From positions 1 through 5,710 of the forward strand of contig JAPONU010000634.1 in NCBI GenBank assembly GCA_026713745.1: a DNA stretch of 5,710 nt, in the 5' to 3' direction. The notes under the pieces are model-generated. The model had not been told where the DNA came from and searched no databases. It was given only the letters and a program-made list of their open reading frames with translations. The number at the start of each line of letters is the position of its first letter. Within the stretch, counting starts at the first letter, position 1. Below are positions 5,567 through 5,710 of this stretch, piece after piece. This stretch comes from a bacterium. GTDB lineage: Bacteria; Actinomycetota; Acidimicrobiia; Acidimicrobiales; CATQHL01. Position numbers and translations under genes: made by a program.

Positions 5567-5572
5567 CTCCTT
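5567..5572 (-). promoter_or_regulatory. Ribosome binding site of the RHH antitoxin
   Basis: AAGGAG on the minus strand lies five bases before the ATG at 5561 and decides this start. The toxin gene downstream lacks an equal site, in line with an excess of antitoxin. Confidence 0.7.
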
Positions 5573-5580
5573 GGTTGCTG

Positions 5581-5633
5581 GATGTCAATCGAGTCGTTTG
5601 ACATCAATATAGTGCCACACGACTCGATTGACA
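5581..5633 (-). promoter_or_regulatory. Promoter and inverted-repeat operator of the RHH-RelE operon
   Basis: TGTCAATCGAGTCGT (5583-5597) and ACGACTCGATTGACA (5619-5633) are a perfect 15-bp inverted repeat with a 21-base centre. The centre contains TATATT on the minus strand (5611-5606), a good -10 box starting transcription near 5599. A nested perfect repeat, GATGTCAA (5581-5588) with TTGACATC (5598-5605), reuses the left arm, so TTGACA or its complement occurs three times. The -35 region is not a clear match. The arrangement fits cooperative binding of antitoxin dimers on both sides of the -10 box. Confidence 0.6.
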
Positions 5634-5710
5634 CACGCGGCGGGCAGCCTGGTCCGGCTGTGTCAGTGGGCGCGGAACCGGCCGGTCACCGGCGCCGCCG
5701 GCGCGTGACG

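Noticed and set aside
5663..5710. Possible last 15 codons of a minus-strand gene at the right edge
   Set aside because: A frame open from the edge ends in TGA at 5665-5663, but 15 codons in very GC-rich sequence show no recognisable protein end.

Overview
The window is high-GC bacterial DNA. GTG starts, strong AGGAGG ribosome sites and two apparently leaderless genes with a TANNNT -10 box just before the ATG suggest an actinobacterium, but no gene fixes the taxon. Its make-up is that of an accessory island: an insertion-sequence end, a cluster of likely defence genes, and two toxin-antitoxin modules.

Layout. Positions 1-457 hold the left end of an ISL3-family insertion sequence, with the first 135 codons of its transposase on the minus strand. 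Its terminal repeat forms a long hairpin covering the transposase ribosome site. On the plus strand, 703-1530 encodes a TIGR02391/Ymh-type protein with a HEPN-like RNase motif (R233-x4-H238), apparently leaderless. After about 240 bp of hairpin-rich spacer come two tightly coupled genes. The first (1771-2757) is a predicted PD-(D/E)XK nuclease whose acidic tail carries a QxxLF motif resembling a sliding-clamp-binding peptide. The second (2754-3809) is a 351-residue protein I do not recognise. The two overlap by four bases (ATGA), so they are very probably made together.

The 171 bp gap after the pair contains a perfect 16-bp palindrome matching the typical operator of LacI-family repressors, with no LacI gene or sugar genes in view. 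The rest of the minus strand carries two toxin-antitoxin operons: VapB-VapC (4684-3981) and a ribbon-helix-helix antitoxin with a RelE-family toxin (5561-5030). Each has a symmetric operator-like element at its promoter. The 320 bp between the two operons holds no convincing gene.

How the genes may work together. The nuclease and its unknown partner are the best candidate for an undescribed system, probably anti-phage or anti-plasmid, and the HEPN protein is either a third component or an independent neighbour. The toxin-antitoxin pairs would stabilise the island, and the ISL3 element is a plausible vehicle or scar of its movement. This functional picture is inference from motifs and neighbourhood; the gene structures themselves are well supported.
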